Positions 10,085 to 20,098 of a DNA stretch of 64,000 bases are shown piece after piece; the stretch's first letter is position 1; every line of letters starts with the position of its first letter. The position numbers and the translations under genes were made by a program. A model generated the notes under the pieces. It saw nothing but the letters and a program-made list of their open reading frames with translations, was not told the DNA's origin and did not search any database. Origin of the DNA: Pseudevernia furfuracea (taxonomy: Eukaryota; Ascomycota; Lecanoromycetes; Lecanorales; Parmeliaceae); NCBI GenBank assembly GCA_022315425.1, contig JAIUPT010000023.1, forward strand, positions 1-64,000. Direction: 5' to 3'.

Positions 10085-13000
10085 TAAACGTATTACTTAG
10101 TCGGTTATAAAATTAGTACCTAACGCCTAAGAACATCACAATTCTTTAAACTTAGACCTATTAATTAAGATCCTGTTTTTATCTATAGTCATATATTTTT
10201 ATTAATTTCCGGAGTGTAATTATTAATTAAACTCGAAATTAATAGCATATTTAAAAATAAAAATAAAAAGGAACTAAAATCGTAGTATTAAACTACATAT
10301 ATATAAGAATATCCTAAGGTATGTTTCGTGCCTATATGCATTCAGCACTTATCATTAACTAACGTAGCCTTCCTGCCATGCCTATCCTTTTATCAGGTAC
10401 ATCATCTGTTTTAGTTTATTCTTACCCTTTTAATTTAGTGAAAAATAAAATTCCAGTGTAAGTCATAGTACTTAGTGGATTGAACACTCAGCTATAAACT
10501 TACAGATCACAGTTATAAAAGACATTATGGTCCTTGTATAACTATATTAATATAGAAAGATAAACAGCAGGTAAACCATAGGTTAATATACCCAACTCCT
10601 TTCGTACAAGGGGCTATCCTTATTTTATTCTAACTTCCTCTAGAAGATAGAAACCATACTGTCTCACGACGTATTTAACCCAGCTCGTGTAGCTCCTTAA
10701 TCGACGAACAGTCGAACCCTTCATGACTCTTGCATTCATGTGGATGAGCTAAGCCGACATCGAGGTGCCAAACTCCGCACTCAATTTGAACTCTCTGGCG
10801 GAATTAGCCTGTTATCCCTAGCGTAGCTTTTTCAATAATCCAAGACCTTTCCTTTCTGCATCTTGTGATCATATGCCCCGCTTACGCGACTGAAAGACGT
10901 GTAAGTCAAACAGTAAAGCAAGATTAAGCCGTTAAACTTGAGAAGTAGAGTAAATATCATTTAACCAGATATCTATAAATTAGAGATAATTTTCCCGGAT
11001 GAATAGAGATATTCTGGTAAACAATAAAAATCATTATTTAATTCCTTATTTGTCCCTCCTCTATCAGGATGGTGGGCCTTTTGTTATAAACATCCCATTA
11101 ACTTATGTATACTTATTTGGTAATAAAGTTATTTATTGCACATAACAAAGGCATAACAATTTAATTACATCTATATTTTATAATAGGGAAAATCTTACTT
11201 AAAAAAAAAAAAAGTTCCAACTTAAATGGATATATAACTGAATTAGCAATAAAATATAAAAAAAAACATTTAAATAACACCAACTTCAGACTAAAAATAA
11301 AAAACATGTAGGGCATTTTTCTTATTAGAAAAGCCTGTACATATTTAATTGCATCTCGCAATTTTACAGAAATGAATTTGGATACTCCCAGGTACTTTTT
11401 ATGGGATCTGTGCCCCGCATAAACTGCCACCTAGCAATTGTTCCTATAAAATGTTACAACCAGTGCTCATGTGTTAACATGAATTCTTTAAGAAATGGCC
11501 ATTACTAGACCTATTCCCTGGTAAGGTTTATATAATATGATAAATGAAGTAAAGGTGTTTCAATTATATCTCACCAACTACCTTATACACTAAAACTCAT
11601 TATATCATATTCGGTAACTAGCAACAGTAAAGCTGCATAGGGTCTTCTCGTCCAACTAGAGGTAAACTGTATCTGCACAGTTATTCCAATTTCACCGAGC
11701 CAATCATTGAGACAGCTGTTGTATCGTTACATCATTCATGCAAGACCGCATTTAACGGCCAGGGTATTCCGCTACCTTAGGACCCTCATAGGTAAAGCCG
11801 CCATTGAACGGGGGTTCCTTCAAAGCCTAGCTTATATCAGTCAACTAAGCAAATCCGATAACCAGCCGCCATCGGGCAGAGATCACACCCAATACTTCGA
11901 ATTTATTTCTTTGCAGCGTGCTTTGTTTTAATTAAACAGTCGTACAACACCATTCTGTGCCTCCTATCCCATATCTGATATTAATCAAAAGGGACGGCCC
12001 ACCTTCTCCCGAAGTTACGCGAGTCAATTTGCCGAGTTCCTTAATGATTGTTCACTCGAACGCCTTCGTATACTCTACTTGCTTACTTGTGGTAGTATTT
12101 AGGTACGGTAACCATCTGCTAAACATATCATCTGTTTTAGTTTATTCATATTTAGCAAATGAGATATACAGTTTTCCAGATCATTTGTCACTATGTAAAA
12201 ATGATATTTTCTATAAATCTTAGATTTGCTCATCGTTTACCCCCTTTGGGATTATTAATAAATAACAGATTATTCATTAAATATATAATAAACTTAGAGG
12301 CCGTAACTTTAATTAAATTCCATAAGCTTTAGGCGAGGGTATTCCCCTTTATCGTTACTCATGTCAGCATTCTCGCTTGGGTTGTTAATTATTTTATGCC
12401 TTATAAAGGCATAATAAGAAACTTCCCCAATGTTCCGCTACCCCTAATATACAATGTAAAATTTAGATACATTAATATATTTGGACAAGGTCTCGGTATA
12501 TTGTTTAGATCCGTTAAATTTTCGGTGCTTTTATCCCTATTATCATTAAAACAAGACCAGTGCTCTGTTACGAGGTCTTCAGAAAATGGCCGCTTCTAAG
12601 CCTATTCCCTGGCCGATTTGGATAAATACTGCCTTAATTTCACTTAACAATAATTTTGGAACCTTATTAACTCTTGTTCTGGGCTGTTTCCCTTTAGACA
12701 TACAACCTTATCGTACTATGTCTGATTATTCAATATTCATATCTAGTCCTTCCGAGAACAAATACTCACTGATAGAGTCTTCACGACCCCCCAATGTCCG
12801 CAAAAAGCACTTTATTTATTTTGTTTTTATTTTATTTTCTAAAGACTAAAGACTAAAGAAAATAAAATTAACAGAAAAAATGAGTACTAGTTGCATGAGA
12901 TCACAATTCTGTACCTTCTGATATTCTATTTAAATTACCTACTTAGATAGGTTTCGCAGAAAACCAGCTATCTTAGTCAGTATTGTCTTTCACTAACTTA

Positions 13001-13600
13001 CCACAATTCTTCGGATATCTTTACAACGATAACCCGTTCGGACTTTTATAACCCTGATTGTGGTAAGATCACTAAGCTTCGGGTCTAATTTTTGATACTA
13101 CATCATTATATCATAATTGTTTTATCTACGCAATCTGTAAAGTAACTCTTAATTCTAAACTTCTAAACTGCTCGCATCAAACATTAACTTGCTGACCCAT
13201 TATGCAAAAGGTACGCTCTTATTGTTTATTTAAACTTTTTTTGAGCTGCTTATAAAATTGCTATTTCAATACTTTCCCTCACGGTACTTTTCGCTATCAC
13301 ATATATATCATATTTAGTCTTAGAGGAAGGTTCCCCTTTTATTCAAACAGATATGCACTCCATTTTACTTTAAGACTTTTCTTATTTCATTCACATTACT
13401 TAAAGAATCTCTTTTGATTTCTTTTCCTGAAGTTAGTAAGATATTTCAATTCACTTCGTTTATTTTTATCACATAATTTCTTATTAGAGTTTAACATCTG
13501 CATGTATCGCTTATTTATTAAAACACGTTTAGCTCTCTTTGATATATAGGTATTATTCCATAACAATCTCTTTGTATACTTGTATGTCATTTTATCATCT
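10085..13600 (-). rRNA. rnl: Large subunit ribosomal RNA
   Basis: Signatures of 23S-like rRNA appear in order on the plus strand as complements. The 3' domain is at 10100-10380, with 'tttcgtgcctatatgcattc' matching the E. coli 3' region. The peptidyl-transferase region is at 10680-10830 (aacagtcgaacccttcatga; gaattagcctgttatcccta). Domain IV is at 11640-11720 (gtatctgcacagttattcca). The 5' domain is at 13270-13470 (tccctcacggtacttttcgc; ttgatttcttttcctgaagt). The series is continuous, so no intron is needed, unlike many Pezizomycotina where rps3 sits in an rnl intron. A+T-rich expansions occur around 11160-11420 and 12840-12880. End positions are estimated by alignment memory and may be off by tens of bases. 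Confidence 0.93.
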
Positions 13601-13719
13601 TTTCTCTAAGAGAAAAGAATAAATGACAAAAATAATACTTTCCATATCATTTACACTACTAGTGTGGATTATATTTAGGATATATTTTATCATTCTTATT
13701 ATGACATGATAAGATAAAT

Positions 13720-13791
13720 CGGGTCATTATGATTCGAACATAACACTTCCTCAACCCAAATGAGACGCCTAACCAACCTAGCTCTAACCCG
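13720..13791 (-). tRNA. trnP: tRNA-Pro(TGG)
   Basis: Acceptor CGGGTTA/TGACCCG. Anticodon arm with loop TTTGGGT. T-loop TTCGAAT. Just upstream of rnl. Confidence 0.88.
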
Positions 13792-13834
13792 TATATAAAT
13801 ATAATTTTATATATTATATGTCTATGCTTACTTC

Positions 13835-13919
13835 AGAGAATATCCGATTCGAACGGATGTGATCATTTTAACCAAATAAGTTTCAAGCTTATCACCTTAA
13901 ACCACTCGGTCAATTCTCT
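13835..13919 (-). tRNA. trnS1: tRNA-Ser(TGA)
   Basis: Acceptor AGAGAAT/ATTCTCT. Anticodon arm ATAAG-CTTGAAA-CTTAT. Long variable arm. T-arm with TTCGAAT. Confidence 0.9.
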
Positions 13920-13929
13920 TAAAGTAAAT

Positions 13930-14040
13930 ATGATGCCATACTTCTTCTCTTTTTCATTGCTTGATGCTTCTGATGCTTCTTGCGAAGCATCAGAAGCATC
14001 AGAAACATGGCATCATGAAAAGAAGAAGCATTAGCAACAG
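13930..14040. repeat. GATGCTTC hairpin element
   Basis: The run 'gatgccatacttcttctc' leads into a perfect stem (gcttctgatgcttcttgcga against tcgcaagaagcatcagaagc) and then 'gaagaagcattagcaac'. The same frame of flanks and core recurs near 9241, 33740 and 41890, which suggests a dispersed palindromic element. Confidence 0.8.
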
Positions 14041-14045
14041 TAAAT

Positions 14046-14116
14046 GATTCCTCAGCGGTTTGAACGCCGAACCTACTCTTATCAAAAGTATACTTTACCA
14101 GTTAAGTTAAGGAACC
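14046..14116 (-). tRNA. trnI: tRNA-Ile(GAT)
   Basis: Acceptor GGTTCCT/AGGAATC. Anticodon arm TACTT-TTGATAA-GAGTA. Confidence 0.87.
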
Positions 14117-14243
14117 TTTATTTTAAATAAATTCATAAAAAATACCATCATAAAACATTAAATACAACTAAAATTGCTTGTGTAGCAAAGCATTTATGGC
14201 ATGAAAACAGTTTATTCTTTTTTAAATAGAATTGAATACTTAC

Positions 14244-14324
14244 GGAAAAAAGATGATTCGAACATCCAGGTGTTTATTACACAATATTTAGCAAATATCC
14301 TGCCTTACCTATGGCAATTTTTCC
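14244..14324 (-). tRNA. trnS2: tRNA-Ser(GCT)
   Basis: Acceptor GGAAAAA/TTTTTCC. Anticodon arm GATAT-TTGCTAA-ATATT. Long variable arm. T-arm GATG-TTCGAAT-CATC. Confidence 0.85.
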
Positions 14325-14325
14325 T

Positions 14326-14396
14326 CTCCTTTCCTTCCCTTCCCTTCCCTTCCCTTCCCTTCCCTTCCCTTCCCTTCCCTTCCCTTCCCTTCCCTT
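14326..14396. repeat. (CCTTC)n microsatellite
   Basis: About 13 tandem CCTTC units right against the 5' end of tRNA-Ser(GCT). Confidence 0.95.
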
Positions 14397-14437
14397 GGAG
14401 AAAATAAAATGGAGGAAATCTTGCCAAAATTATAAAC

Positions 14438-14509
14438 GAGTTAGACCGGATACGATCCGGCATCATCTTTCTCGACAAGAAAACACTTTGCCAATTAAGC
14501 TACTAACTC
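14438..14509 (-). tRNA. trnD: tRNA-Asp(GTC)
   Basis: Perfect acceptor GAGTTAG/CTAACTC. Anticodon arm TTTTC-TTGTCGA-GAAAG. T-arm GCCGG-ATCGTAT-CCGGT. Confidence 0.88.
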
Positions 14510-14524
14510 TAAATCATATAATTT

Positions 14525-14594
14525 ACGGCCAGCCGAACTTGAATCGACACACATCGTTTGGAAGACGAACGGTCTACCATTAACCTATGGCCGT
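14525..14594 (-). tRNA. trnG: tRNA-Gly(TCC)
   Basis: Perfect acceptor ACGGCCA/TGGCCGT. Anticodon arm TTCGT-CTTCCAA-ACGAT. Confidence 0.9.
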
Positions 14595-14633
14595 TATATA
14601 TATTTATAGTAATAAATATACTAACACGCTTAA

Positions 14634-15443
14634 CTAAGATCCTCAATAATAAATAGAAATAAAAAGAATTAATCAAACAACATCAACAAAATGTCAATAA
14701 AGTATAGAAGACTCTAGACCTAGATGATGGTTTTCAGTAAAGTGGTAAGCTAATACTCTTCATAAGCCTACACCTATAAAGGCAGTTCCTATCATTACGT
14801 GTAACCCATGAAAACCTGTACCAAAGTAGAAACAAGAACCATATGTACTGTCAGATAATGTAAATGAAGAAACTGTATATTCTAAAGCTTGTAAACCAGT
14901 AAAAATTAAGGCTAACATTACAGTAAGCACTATACCATACAAGGCTCCACTTCTATTTCCCTGTATTAAAGAATGGTGGGCATAAGTAACAGTAAAGCCT
15001 GATGATAATAATATAACTGTGTTTAGTAAGGGTAGCTCAAACGGATTAACAGAATCTATACCCTTGGGTGGTCACTGAGCTCCCATTTCTGCAGCAGGGG
15101 ATAATGCACTATGAAAAAATGTTCAAAAAATAGCTAAAAAAAACAATGCTTCACTAACTATAAATAAGGCAACTCCCATATTTAGACCCCTTTGTACAGC
15201 TAAAGTATGATTACCTAAGTATGTTGCCTCACTAATAACGTCTCTAAATCAAAATGACATGGAAAAGATTACTAGAAGTAAAGCCATGTACAGAAAATCC
15301 TGTGCTAAAGAAAAGCCGTGCATTGTTAAAACACCTGATGTAGTAAGAGCTAAAAGAGATATACATGTAAAAATAGGCCAAGGTGAGGGAGAAACAAGAT
15401 GAAAAGGATGAGCTTGAAAATTACTCCTTACTAAATTTGTCAT
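14634..15443 (-). CDS. cox3: Cytochrome c oxidase subunit 3
   Basis: A complex IV membrane subunit of 269 residues, starting MTNLVRSNFQAHPFHLVSPS. Upstream ATGs fall in tRNA-Val, so this start is preferred. Family marks are WPIFTCISLLALTTSGVL, FWFRDVISEATYLGNHT, FFLAIFWTFFHSALSP, FYFGTGFHGLHVMIGTAFI and the end WHFVDVVWLILFISIYYWGS. TGA codes Trp several times. It is intronless and compact, with tRNA genes on both sides that probably act as processing signals. Confidence 0.97.
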
Positions 15444-15487
15444 ATAAGTTTTACATTTAATTTTACGAATACACAATGGTAAACAAT

Positions 15488-15559
15488 AAGGAAGAGGTGA
15501 TTTGAACACCTAACCTACCGTGTGTAAAACGGTTGCTCTACCCTTGAGCTAATTCCCTT
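15488..15559 (-). tRNA. trnV: tRNA-Val(TAC)
   Basis: Anticodon arm ACCGT-TTTACAC-ACGGT. T-arm AGGTG-TTCAAAT-CACCT. Acceptor AAGGGAA/CTTCCTT with one weak pair. Confidence 0.88.
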
Positions 15560-15657
15560 ATATGTTTATTGCGAAGCATTGCGAAGCAGAGCACTAAAAA
15601 TATAAACTATGTTTTTCATCATATACATAAATGTATCTATTAACAATTGGTTTATTT

Positions 15658-15729
15658 AAGACCTACGGGATTCGAACCCATATAATGATGATTAAAAGTC
15701 ACATATTTTACCAATTAAACTAAAGTCTC
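15658..15729 (-). tRNA. trnK: tRNA-Lys(TTT), copy 1
   Basis: Anticodon loop CTTTTAA. T-arm ATGGG-TTCGAAT-CCCGT. Acceptor GAGACTT/AGGTCTT, with a G-T first pair. A nearly identical copy is at 17752-17823, where that pair is G-C. Confidence 0.87.
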
Positions 15730-15871
15730 TAGATTTATTAAAGTAGTTGCGAAGCATCATATATTTATTTAAGTAATTAAGCCAATACGTGCCCATATAA
15801 AATATAAGATACCTTTTATGTATATGCAGTAAAATATGATGCTTCGCAACTACTTTAAACTTTTTTAATGT

Positions 15872-15942
15872 ACCTTTAAATAAGTTCGAACACTTATCTA
15901 AATACTAATAGTATTTACTCTAGCCATTTGAGGTATAAAGGT
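15872..15942 (-). pseudogene. Degenerate tRNA-Asn-like copy
   Basis: It resembles the intact tRNA-Asn at 18801-18872 (ccttta...gataagtgttcgaac). The anticodon loop is CTATTAG, giving an unusual ATT, and the D-arm is poor. It is probably a decayed duplicate. Confidence 0.55.
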
Positions 15943-16073
15943 TATAGATTTAGAACAAGTTTGCACAGTATTAAGTTACTCCAATCTGCTTCTTGCTTGA
16001 TGCTTCTTGCGAAGCATCAGAAACATGGCACAAATGAAAACTAAAAATAAGAAGCACAGATAGATAAAGTTAA

Positions 16074-16145
16074 ATTCTTATCTAAGATTCGAACTTAGAT
16101 CCAAATATTAGAAGTATTCTGCTCTACCATTGAGCTAATAAGAAT
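16074..16145 (-). tRNA. trnR: tRNA-Arg(TCT)
   Basis: Perfect acceptor ATTCTTA/TAAGAAT. Anticodon loop CTTCTAA. T-loop TTCGAAT. A close copy with anticodon CCT is at 33852-33923. Confidence 0.9.
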
Positions 16146-16315
16146 TAGCATATTGGTCTTAATACTAAGCTAAACTATATACTTTTTAACAATAACATAA
16201 ATGTAGGATGCTTATGCTCCGCTCCACAATACAATATTAAATTATAGATATCTAAACTAGATTCGCGCTTTCAGATATTTAACCAACGTGTTGCTTCGTG
16301 TGCTTCGCAACTAGA

Positions 16316-16388
16316 AGGGATATCGAGGAATCGAACCTCATGAATATGATCTGCAATCAAACTGTACAACCTTATACATGACGTCCCT
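16316..16388 (-). tRNA. trnC: tRNA-Cys(GCA)
   Basis: Anticodon arm TTTGA-TTGCAGA-TCATA. T-arm GAGG-TTCGATT-CCTC. The acceptor AGGGACG/TATCCCT has weak inner pairs. Confidence 0.82.
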
Positions 16389-16440
16389 TTATTTTATTTT
16401 TTATTAAAAAAAAAACTTAAGAAATAAGAAAAAAAAAGTT

Positions 16441-16752
16441 GCTAACTAAGCGCTTACTGGTACATCTAGAGAAACGTTTATTGCTAAGTGTGAAATAAAT
16501 TCTATTAATACCAGTAGGGATCTCAGGGCTATTGGACAAACGCAGGTGCTAATAAAGAGAAAAATTTTAAACCATGATGAAAACTTAGTATAGTTGCTCT
16601 TAATAGTACGGTGAAACTAATAAAAAATGTTAAAATAAAATGTGATGTGGAGGCAAAACTGTACGGTACCATACCTATCAAATTATTTATTAGGATAAAT
16701 ATAAATAATGCATAGATAAAAGGAAAAGACATTTGTCTTTTATTTGGTTTCT
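16441..16752 (-). pseudogene. atp6 fragment (duplicate of exon 1 3' half)
   Basis: The fragment is homologous to 26020-26320 inside atp6 exon 1. It reads SFPFIYALFIFILINNLIGM and SHFILTFFISFTVLL with the same order, then decays (HHGLKFFSLLAPAFVQ followed by a stop). It lacks both ends of atp6 and is interrupted, so it is a pseudogene fragment. The adjacent 'attaattaatatataaggga' motif at 17712 is also shared with the atp6 leader at 26770. Confidence 0.85.
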
Positions 16753-16774
16753 TGTTATTTACTAGTGTTTATTA

Positions 16775-17056
16775 TTATTTACTAGAACCAGATTTTGGCT
16801 TTGTATCTGGAAAACCTAGACTTATAGTTTTATTTCCCAGTTTTTTAAAAGAGTTATCTGCATTAACTGATGCAGAGGCTTCTGCAGAAGATTGTTTATG
16901 AGAATCAAAAGTTAACGGTGTGTTTTGTGGTGTAATCTGTGGAGCAGTTGGTTTGACCAGAGGAGCCTCTGTTTTAGTACCATGTTCTTCGTGTCATTCC
17001 ACAGAATTAGGTATGTTTCGGGATAACTTTTTGTCACCAAGGCATCCAGAGCTCAT
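16775..17056 (-). CDS. Small Pro/Ser/Thr-rich ORF, possible shifted C-terminus of the upstream zinc-ribbon ORF
   Basis: Not recognised. The 93-codon frame starts MSSGCLGDKKLSRNIPNS, includes VEWHEEHGTKTEAPLV and ends SLGFPDTKPKSGSSK. It overlaps the end of the ORF at 16912-17532 in another phase. Its hydrophilic composition is more protein-like than the overlapping end of that ORF, so it may be the original C-terminus displaced by a frameshift near 17055. It could also be an independent overlapping gene. Confidence 0.4.
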
Positions 17057-17532
17057 TTGGCTATTTGTGTGTGTGGATACTGATTAGATGAATAAACCCC
17101 ACACTTGTCACAATGTTTACCAGCAAAAGCAATAGATTCTATACCCACTGTTGCACAATTCAGACACTTTATCATATTATCAGGATACATATATGATATC
17201 CCAAACTCAGGATTATGGCGTAAAATATATTCAAAATATCTAATAGAAATAGCACCTGATGATGCAATTAAAGCTGCAAACATAGTTCCAAATATGAAAC
17301 CGAACATAAAAATATAAAACATAAACTTTAGTACATCAATAATGAAATTTTTAGTGTTTCAATTATGGCCATACAAGTAACATGTTGCATTTAGTTTTAA
17401 TATATCACAAATAAGACCAGATATAAAGAGCAATCCTATCATGGGTGCTTCTAATGTAAAAGCAAAAAAATAGAAGAAATTCCTATATGTGAATCCTATC
17501 ACAAGATTAACTGCTATAATGTATTTATTCAT
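16912..17532 (-). CDS. Unknown membrane ORF with CxxC-x14-CxxC zinc-ribbon-like motif
   Basis: Not recognised. It has 206 residues from ATG 17532 (MNKYIIAVNLVIGFTYRNFF). Hydrophobic segments lie at about residues 20-45 and 70-95 (FMFGFIFGTMFAALIASSG). A soluble part follows (RYFEYILRHNPEFGISYMYP) with two cysteine pairs, KCLNC and HCDKC, spaced C-x2-C-x14-C-x2-C. The same spacing occurs in the unrelated-looking ORF at 56093-56401. After residue ~150 the frame may have slipped (see 16775-17056). The start and leader are duplicated in inverted orientation at 28916-29092. Inferred: an inner-membrane protein with a metal-binding domain; no function is proposed. Confidence 0.55.
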
Positions 17533-17651
17533 TCAAATATTGTTTAATATATCTTGTTTTTTTCCTCACAAGTGAGATAATATTATGTACTTATTATATC
17601 ATATAAACACTAATGTATTACATAATATTTAAAGATAACAAACAATTCTAG
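17475..17651. repeat. 177-bp inverted repeat, arm A
   Basis: The reverse complement of this segment is almost identical to 28916-29092; I saw one difference (gatagg versus gataag). It covers the leader and first ~18 codons of the zinc-ribbon ORF. The pair brackets 11 kb including nad6, rns, atp8 and atp6. Confidence 0.92.
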
Positions 17652-17751
17652 TTAAAGGCAAAATAAGTAGGATTCGACAATTTTTTCTTTTCATAATTTT
17701 TTTTAATAACATTAATTAATATATAAGGGAATAGACGGGATTCCAACCCGT

Positions 17752-17823
17752 GAGACCTACGGGATTCGAACCCATATAATGATGATTAAAAGTCACATGT
17801 TTTACCAATTAAACTAAAGTCTC
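17752..17823 (-). tRNA. trnK: tRNA-Lys(TTT), copy 2
   Basis: Differs from 15658-15729 at about two positions and has the better acceptor (GAGACTT/AGGTCTC). The flanking 'tctagatttattaa' is shared by both copies, which shows recent duplication. An extra T-arm-like piece (gacgggattccaacccgt) lies just beyond its 3' end. Confidence 0.88.
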
Positions 17824-17913
17824 TAGATTTATTAACAATCATATAAAATAGTACGTACTGTTTTTTACTTTAAATGATAAATAACGCAATAGTTTACATA
17901 AATATAAGCTAGT

Positions 17914-18561
17914 CTAATCCTTTTGTTTTATTGTTATAACGATGGCGCCAACCATAGCTAATAATAGTATTATAGATGTTATTATAAGCCATATAGAATA
18001 ACTTGTATACATAATGTTACCTATACTTGTTATATGTGTTGTTTCTGCCAGACTACCATCTCAGATTTTAGAAGTTACAAATATTAATTCTCTACTAGAT
18101 AAATTGTAAGATCCATTTATATAATTTATAAATTGATCAAATGTAATATATTCTGATGTTTCAATCATATTAGAGCTTGATAAATGGAGAGGTAGTATTT
18201 GATGTACAAAATAATTAAAAGACACGACTATTAATAATGCTAATGGTATACTATTACTAGTATCACTTAGAAGCTCAGATACTCTCACGTTTATTAACAT
18301 CAGTATAAATAAAAATAAGATTGAAACAGCTCCAACGTAAACCAATAAATATGATAAACCTATAAAGTTTATACCTAAAACTAGTAAATAACATGCTATG
18401 CTTAAAAATAGTCCTATTAAAAACAACACTGACACTATGGGGTTTTTACTTATTATAACAAAAAAACCCGATAATATAGAAGCCAAAGATATAAGGTCTA
18501 AGGCTTCCGCCCTATAACCATTAGTAAACGTTTCATTTATAAGCAATAAGCTATTAATCAT
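17914..18561 (-). CDS. nad6: NADH dehydrogenase subunit 6
   Basis: A complex I membrane subunit of 215 residues. It starts MINSLLLINETF. The core IISKNPIVSVLFLIGLFLSI and GLSYLLVYVGAVSILFLFIL are the family hallmark. The end IILLLAMVGAIVITIKQKD is typical. One frame with TGA as Trp and no intron. Flanked by tRNA genes. Confidence 0.95.
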
Positions 18562-18670
18562 ATTAAGTTGTAAAAATTTTATATCTCATGATTTAACTAC
18601 ATAGCTTTTATTTCTACATAGCTCCTTTCTTTTCTTTTAATGAGAAACATGTGGGTATTTTTACATAGGT

Positions 18671-18742
18671 AGCGCGCATAAGACTCGAACTTACAATCCT
18701 TGTGGCCGAAACACATCGCTTAACCAATTAAGCTAACACGCT
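18671..18742 (-). tRNA. trnR: tRNA-Arg(TCG)
   Basis: Acceptor AGCGTGT/GCGCGCT with G-T pairs. Anticodon arm ATGTG-TTTCGGC-CACAA. T-arm GTAAG-TTCGAGT-CTTAT. Confidence 0.82.
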
Positions 18743-18800
18743 TTTGGGTATTACCACCGTTTATGATAGGACAAACAATAAGCGCTACATAAACATAAAC

Positions 18801-18872
18801 AGCCTTTAAAGTGAATCGAACACTTATCAAAATATTAACAGTATCTCGCTCTACCGTTGAGCTACAAAGGCT
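18801..18872 (-). tRNA. trnN: tRNA-Asn(GTT)
   Basis: Acceptor AGCCTTT/AAAGGCT with an anticodon arm AGATA-CTGTTAA-TATTT. Intact, unlike its relative at 15872. Confidence 0.88.
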
Positions 18873-18913
18873 ATTAACAAATGATAGTTATATTTTTAAA
18901 TAAAACATATATC

Positions 18914-18983
18914 AAGAATACTCGGATTTGAACTGAGAATTTGAAGTTTGAAGCTTCCTATTTTACCGTTAAATTATACTCTT
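18914..18983 (-). tRNA. trnW: tRNA-Trp(TCA)
   Basis: Anticodon arm GGAAG-CTTCAAA-CTTCA gives TCA, which reads UGA and UGG. This is direct support for the mould mitochondrial code used in the gene calls here. Confidence 0.9.
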
Positions 18984-19059
18984 TGGGTTTAAATTTACGC
19001 TTGCTTGTGCTACTGCTTATAAATAAAAACTGAGCATGTAAAATGTTTTTAACCTTAAT

Positions 19060-19143
19060 AGGAAACAAGAGATTCGAACTCTTAAAAGCTTAGCACTGTT
19101 GAGTTTACAGCTCAACCCATCTTACCAATTATGGAAGTTTCCT
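19060..19143 (-). tRNA. trnY: tRNA-Tyr(GTA)
   Basis: Acceptor AGGAAAC/GTTTCCT. Anticodon arm TTGAG-CTGTAAA-CTCAA. Long variable arm as in fungal mitochondrial tRNA-Tyr. T-loop TTCGAAT. Confidence 0.9.
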
Positions 19144-19161
19144 TTAGTCTTTAGTTGCTGA

Positions 19162-19712
19162 TTATATGACAGTGGATGAAAGTAAAAAATTATCCAACAA
19201 AACTTTTCCTGATCATATGTAACGCCCAATGGTAGAGTCAGAAACACCCAATACTAAACCAGCTTCTGATTTAGATAGGCATATAGATTTTAAATTTGTG
19301 TTTATATTCAACACGGGTGTAGCTATAGATTTCCTAATTTTATTCTTTCTTGGTTTTTTTCTTTCTTTTGTCTTCTAGTTCTCATTTTAGCCAGGGTAGC
19401 ATCTGATACAGTACGCCTGCATATTTTTAATATGCTTGTCTCATTATGGGTGTAACCATACGAAGAACCTGCATGCCTTAAAATATTATAATCGGGTTTT
19501 AGGTTATCTAGATAAAATTGTTCCCTTTCAATAACGTTTTTAAGAGAACAATATTCAATAATATCTAGCCTAAAATTATTTCGTCCGTACTTCAAGAGTG
19601 CTAAATTAATTAACATACGACTTTTAGACAAAACATCCCGCTTGAAGTATTTGACAAATATTTTGGATAAATTTATGCTTTATCCAACATAAATTTTATT
19701 GTTTATCTTTTT
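19162..19712 (-). pseudogene. GIY-YIG endonuclease remnant with IENR1/NUMOD1-like tail
   Basis: The N-terminal YVG motif is followed by TAA where Ser is expected. Then come LINLALLKYGRNNFRLDIIE, YLDNLKPDYNILRHAGSSYG and, after a frame change near 19325, NLKSICLSKSEAGLVLGVSD and STIGRYIWSGKVL. That order (GIY-YIG core, NUMOD3-like tail, helix-turn-helix) is typical of intron endonucleases. No intron or exon is recognised around it; it lies between tRNA-Tyr and rns. Confidence 0.72.
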
Positions 19713-19881
19713 TTTAGACACCACACTTTTCTCTTCTCTGTTTTTCTGAAAAAATTTTGAACGGACTAATTTATGATATATTATTATTTGTATTTTTTTT
19801 TAATTAGGATTAGGAATAAACAGAATTGAAGTCATTAGTATTTTTATACCTTTGACAGTATGATAGCATTGAACTTTCGTC

Positions 19882-19924
19882 ACAAGGAAGGTTCCGTCAT
19901 CTAAACAGACGGAACCTTCCTTGT
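19882..19924. repeat. Perfect 17-bp-stem hairpin
   Basis: The sequence acaaggaaggttccgtc, a 9-nt loop, then gacggaaccttccttgt. It lies downstream of the rns 3' end and could act in transcript processing or be a mobile hairpin. Confidence 0.9.
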
Positions 19925-20098
19925 ATTGGTGTTGTGGCATGTGATTTGGGAAGCATCACACAAGCAATATGCATCATATTTAATAAAATTTCTTATGTAA
20001 ACAGGTTTATTAGTTAAGTGTTTATATTTAGCGGAATCATAAATATTTCGAGTTAAACATAATCTAAGAAAAGTACATATGCATTTTGTAATTGGGGT

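Noticed and set aside
11161..13590. Several frames inside rnl
   Set aside because: The region is continuous LSU rRNA; the frames have no protein features.
10085..13600. Search for an rnl intron hosting rps3
   Set aside because: rRNA signatures are in order without a large insertion, and rps3 is located at 49-52 kb.
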